A DNA stretch of 64,000 nt from Lunularia cruciata. Taxonomy: Eukaryota > Streptophyta > Marchantiopsida > Lunulariales > Lunulariaceae. Of the stretch, positions 60,188-64,000 are shown piece by piece. The position numbers were made by a program, and so were the translations under genes. Under the pieces are notes generated by a model. The model was not told the DNA's origin. It did no database searches and saw only the letters and a program-made list of their open reading frames with translations. Each line of letters starts with the position of its first letter. Position 1 is the first letter of the stretch. The DNA is taken from assembly GCA_948567375.1 (NCBI GenBank), contig OX419758.1, positions 23,441,001-23,505,000 of the forward strand. The letters are read 5' to 3'.

Positions 60188-60429
60188 TCCTCCTATCAAA
60201 AGCTCTCAAATGTGATACTAAAGTCAAGGAAGGAAGAACCGTGTGGAGAAGGTAAGTTGGTTGACTAGCAATACTAGAGGAGAGTGTACCAAATGCCACC
60301 TACTGATCTCTTAGTAGAGGAAGGTCATCCACATGGAGAATATCCTCTATAAAGGCAACATCAAGAAGCATGTGACAAAAATCCTCGGATCCTACTAGCA
60401 CTCCAAGAACACATCATCCATTTGTAGAT

Positions 60430-60980
60430 GTGACACACTCCACGGGAAGCTCAATGGGGAAGGATACTTAAAGGGGACCATGCTCTACACTTTGACACCT
60501 TGACTCTCAAGCCTACAAGATGTAGCTCAATAGTCAAATGATCAAAGGTTGGCCTAATCTTATCTATGGGGCTCATAATGTGTGTATCGTCTACCAAGGA
60601 GAGAAATACATAACCTAGCATAGCCAAAGTCGTAGGTAGATAAGAGAGCACTAAAATGAGCCAAAGGTTCCCTTAAAAGATCTCCCTATTGTGCACCAAC
60701 AACTGACTCCAAGATAGTGATTCCCTACTTTGACCAACCATATTAGTAGTAAAGGGAAGTAAGAGAGCAGTAGGAACACAAAAGGAATGAGACTCGCAAA
60801 GGATCCACCGGCCTCCCTAAGCTCTCTAAAGATGGATACACAAGAGATGCTATTCAAAGCATTTTCAACATCTACTTGTAGGACGATGCACTCTTGATGG
60901 ATATCTAGGAGTGCCCTGATCCCTAGATATATAGCCTCACAACCTCCAAATGTAGTTACTCCAAATTGATGTGGATTGAG
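60430..60980 (-). pseudogene. Reverse-transcriptase remnant with VDDTHI palm motif
   Basis: Minus-strand frames read LQVDVENALNSISCVSIFRE (first catalytic Asp region), a Q-GD-L-PL block (AQ.GDLLREPLAHFSALLS), then LVDDTHIMSPIDKI and LVGLRVKVSKCRAWSP. Order and spacing match RT domains of plant RTs with a [YF]ADDTHI box and a K[CV].AWSP block. Stops and frameshifts separate the pieces. Confidence 0.75.
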
Positions 60981-61016
60981 GTGCTCCTAGAAGTGAGATT
61001 GATGTTGAAGGATAAT

Positions 61017-61557
61017 TGTAAAAGGCCAAGGAGAGAAATAGAAGAATGGAAGATCAAAGTGAAAGATCACTTTGGGACTCTAGAACAAGGGAAACTCCAA
61101 ATGCCTAGCATGAGCCTTGGCTTTAGTACTTATAAAGAACATACAAGTCTCTTGAGAAGTTTCTGAAGAAGCTTCCTAAAAGCCGATTTCTTAGAGTGCA
61201 AGCCAAACTAATCAAGAAGTTTCTCAAGAAGCTTCCTTCTAGAAGCCACCTACTTGGCATGCAAGTTAAGCTAGCATGAAGCTTCCCAATGAACTTTCTC
61301 CTAGAAGTCACTACTTAACATGCATATTACCCAATACTTGGAATATACCAAGTAGCTTCATAGATGCTTCTAGAATATTCTTATAATTCTTGGCTAATTT
61401 AGCCTATTTGTTACTTTGTTAATCTCAACTAACTCGTTGGTAGGTACCAAGTAGCTTCCTAAATGCTTCTAGAATATTCTTATAATCTTGGCTAATTTGG
61501 CCTATTTGCTACTTTGTTAGTCTTGACTATCTTGTTTGTAAACTCCATGTTGCTACA
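61017..61557 (-). repeat. Solo LTR of the A/B family (541 bp)
   Basis: The minus strand runs TGTAGCAACATGGAG to GGCCTTTTACA. Flanks ATAAT (left) and AAAAT (right) may be a target duplication with one change. It has GAAGCTTC units and an internal duplication of about 95 bp (61348-61540) built on TACCAAGTAGCTTC..GAATATTCTTATAAT. Confidence 0.88.
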
Positions 61558-62502
61558 AAAATGGTGAGGGTTAACAACACAAAAAAATCTCTCTAATAGC
61601 AATCGGTTGCACCATGTGTCCTTCTTTATCATGAGACGTCGACTACCACCTAACATTCAACTAATTGACATAAGAAGATCTCCCTTTGCTATTGCTACAA
61701 CCACTTGAAACAACTCAATAAATCCACTAGAAGGATCATATGACTGAAAGCAATCTCTAAGGTACTTCTATACCATCCTTGACAAGTTTCCTAAGAAGAG
61801 GCAAGAGGTAATGCACAATGCATATGCAAAAAAACCTATCAAGACATAAAAGCTGCTCAAGTTGATAATCTAAGACCTCTAATGGTACTCTCTCCCACCA
61901 TAAGATGTAGTGAACATAAGGAAGAGATAGTCTCATCAATGGGACTAGCTATAGACAAAGGGTGTAACACTTGTGCTTCTCTACTAAACTCTCTAGCCTA
62001 ATCTAACGTCATACACAATCATACTTGAGTGTATTTATGGTATAATGTGATAGAACTTGTCTCCTAAAACGTCCAGCCCTAATAGACTCCTCCTATAGTG
62101 CAGCCCAGTCCAAGTTCAGAATTGACAAAATCTAGTAACCACCTCTCTATGCTACTTCTAGCATAACAAAGGCATCATTCAAGGGAGTAAGAGGAATAAG
62201 AGCCATGTTAACTCATCCAAGTGATCAAGTGGTAGGCAAAAAGCTTGTCTAGCCTCATCATGGAGTGCATGGGGTAACCTATGGAATAGATGTGGACATG
62301 GAAAACTAATCTCAAATAATCCCAAGATACAACCTACTTGAGATGCTAACCACTTCCATGACTTGATTTGTATCCTTGGAACGATCAACGAAGAGGTAGA
62401 AGAAGCGTGTATAATCCCGAATGTCACTGCTGTTGATATGATCACTCGCCTCACATGATTATCCCAAGTGGTCCAATCATAATCCTTGTGCATCCTTCCC
62501 AC

Positions 62503-63348
62503 ATAGGTCTCTACACCTTGCCAAGTACATCAGTGATGCACTGAGCATGATGTATCTCGAGCCACTTTAGGTGACCACACATGGTGAAGTGTAGTTATGG
62601 CTAGCACAAAAATAACTATTGTAACACATGATGCTCTTTTCCATATCTCCCCATACTTAAAAACCAATAACCCCTCCCGTCAACTCATAGGAGTAAATGT
62701 TATCTCTCCAAACCCTAAAAACTATAAATTCTCATAATTTTTAATTTCTATTTCAAAAGATTTCAAACTAAATTCCCATGAAACATGAATACCAAAAGAT
62801 TAGGAATAAAAATTCTTGACACCATCACTTTCAATGTGAATTAATGAACTATCTAAACTCGGAAGAACCTAAAAATAATCATAACTTTAATTCAATTCTC
62901 AATAGCATTCAATCTAGATACCAATGGAATCTAAATTGAAAAATGAACACCTTCTACTATTCACTCACCCCTATGATGTAAGTTAGCTCTCCAAAATTTG
63001 ATAATATACTTCTCTGGTTTTTCTGATCAGATTAGTCCATTCTTAATACTTCCGAATCGGATGTATGTGCATGAAGTTTTGACTTAACACGCATGGTCAC
63101 AAGCTTCACTTTTGTCTCTGCTTGCACAGCACACCACGTATGGTAGTGCCTGTACTATAGTTCGTCATGTCGACTGTAAATACTACTGCACAGTACAATA
63201 TTCGCTCCAATTACCGAAGATGACCGAGGATGGTCGAGGGCGACAGTGAATAGAGATGGGGTTTATCGACCAAGGATACACTACTATCGTCCTGTAGAAT
63301 CGCACTGTGATAGAACCCTGCCTCAGGTGCATTGTCTCAAACGAGAAG
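62503..63348. other. Gene-free DNA before the last gene
   Basis: AT-rich to about 63040, then GC rises towards the gene at 63349; the rise would include its promoter and leader. No other feature seen. Confidence 0.45.
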
Positions 63349-64000
63349 ATGGCAACAATGTTGCTAAGAGGGATGGGCAGAGCATTTGTGGGTTTCAAGT
63401 GGTCACCTTGTGAGGGAGAGTTGACAGGATTAAGTGGACATCGCATGATTGGTGCCAGAAGATTTCCGCAGGTCTGTCTGCGGTCAAAACAAGGTTTTAG
63501 TCCGTTACGGATTGTCTCGCATGTCATCGCTAGTGGTGCGTGCTGTGTTGCTGAATATTTGTTGAACACTAGTGCAGAGTTTATTTCTACGGAAGACGAC
63601 TGTGAGTGAAACTCGTGGCTGATTTTCATCATTTGAATTCGTTTGTAGCTCTGCTCCAGAAGTTAGACAAAAGCGGAATAGACTATCTTGCATGGACGCC
63701 AATTCTTATTGTGAAGGTTGATACAACGATTTTCTGACTAGCTATAGATGGTGCATTAAAGAAATCGTATGAATTTCTCTTTATTTCGGAATTTGCGTTT
63801 TCGACGCCTGAGAGTCATTAGTGGAATTAGGGCTGTGAACTAAGCCGCAATCAAGATGGATAATTCGTATATTGCAGCTCTTGTAACATGATGCAGGGCT
63901 CAATACGGAGGAAAAGGTGGAAGCTGCTGTGACGGATTTTATCCTGGATGGATCTAAAACGACTTCCATTGCCCACAAGTACGTTATACTTCCCAGTATT
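63349..64000 (+). CDS. Unidentified gene, 5' part, runs off the window
   Basis: Exon 1 is 63349-63601 (ATG at 63349, donor GTGAGT); exon 2 is 63649-63716, joined in frame at Ser (..ISTEDDSLLQKLDKSGIDYL). A probable third exon, 63897-63978, reads LNTEEKVEAAVTDFILDGSK and TTSIAHK before a GTACGT donor, but its phase does not fit exon 2 exactly. The N-terminus (MATMLLRGMGRAFVGFKWSP..GARRFPQVCLRSKQGFSPLR) is rich in Arg and Ser and poor in acidic residues, like an organelle-targeting peptide. Family not recognised. Confidence 0.55.

Larger units (their letters stand above)
58900..62502 (-). mobile_element. Decayed reverse-transcriptase element (non-LTR-like), cut by two solo LTRs
   Basis: On the minus strand, 62502-62179 contains FHRLPHALHDEARQAFCLPL; 60980-60430 contains the RT palm; 59440-58900 is the 3' part that is repeated at 8020-8440. 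Two solo LTRs (61017-61557, 59445-60187) lie in it. Stops are numerous. No LTR belongs to it, and its RT is unlike the gypsy ones here. Boundaries are uncertain. Confidence 0.6.

Overview
The window is nuclear DNA from a plant, probably a seed-free land plant (bryophyte, lycophyte or fern grade). It has short GT-AG introns, exons richer in GC than their surroundings, plant-type LTR retrotransposons (Ty3/gypsy chromoviruses and an Athila/Tat-like family) and a bacterial-type O6-alkylguanine-DNA alkyltransferase gene. The lineage is inference; nothing seen fixes a genus.

Left gene island (1-7.2 kb): a nearly complete prolyl oligopeptidase gene (+) is convergent with a two-exon alkyltransferase gene (-). 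From 7.2 to 10.4 kb the DNA is AT-rich and gene-poor; it holds a degenerate dispersed repeat and an LTR fragment.

Nested retrotransposon block (10.4-46.9 kb): about 36 kb comes from one chromovirus, element A, whose reverse transcriptase/RNase H region was split by later insertions. Inside lie the long direct repeats of element C. Between them are D (-, Athila/Tat-like), interrupted by the young, nearly intact chromovirus B (-), and F (+, chromovirus), interrupted by E (+, Athila/Tat-like) and a solo LTR. E itself contains an inverted, truncated copy of its own 5' region and a solo LTR of the F family. Several insertions show 5-bp target-site duplications: B (CACTC) and two F-family solo LTRs (AGAGG, TCCTC).

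From 46.9 to 52 kb the DNA is very AT-rich and without recognisable genes. Right gene island (52-58 kb): a gene for a protein with several ubiquitin-like domains (+), an unidentified acidic/coiled-coil gene (-), and small candidate ORFs. From 58 to 62.6 kb lie remains of a non-LTR-like reverse transcriptase element cut by two solo LTRs. A partial unidentified gene (+) starts at 63.3 kb and runs off the right edge.

The most notable points are the U3 of the B/A LTR family, which carries contiguous heat-shock-element units in the arrangement known from heat-activated retrotransposons; the alkyltransferase in a plant-like genome; the multi-ubiquitin-like protein with a duplicated tail motif; and a roughly 1-kb-arm inverted repeat inside element E that could yield double-stranded RNA.
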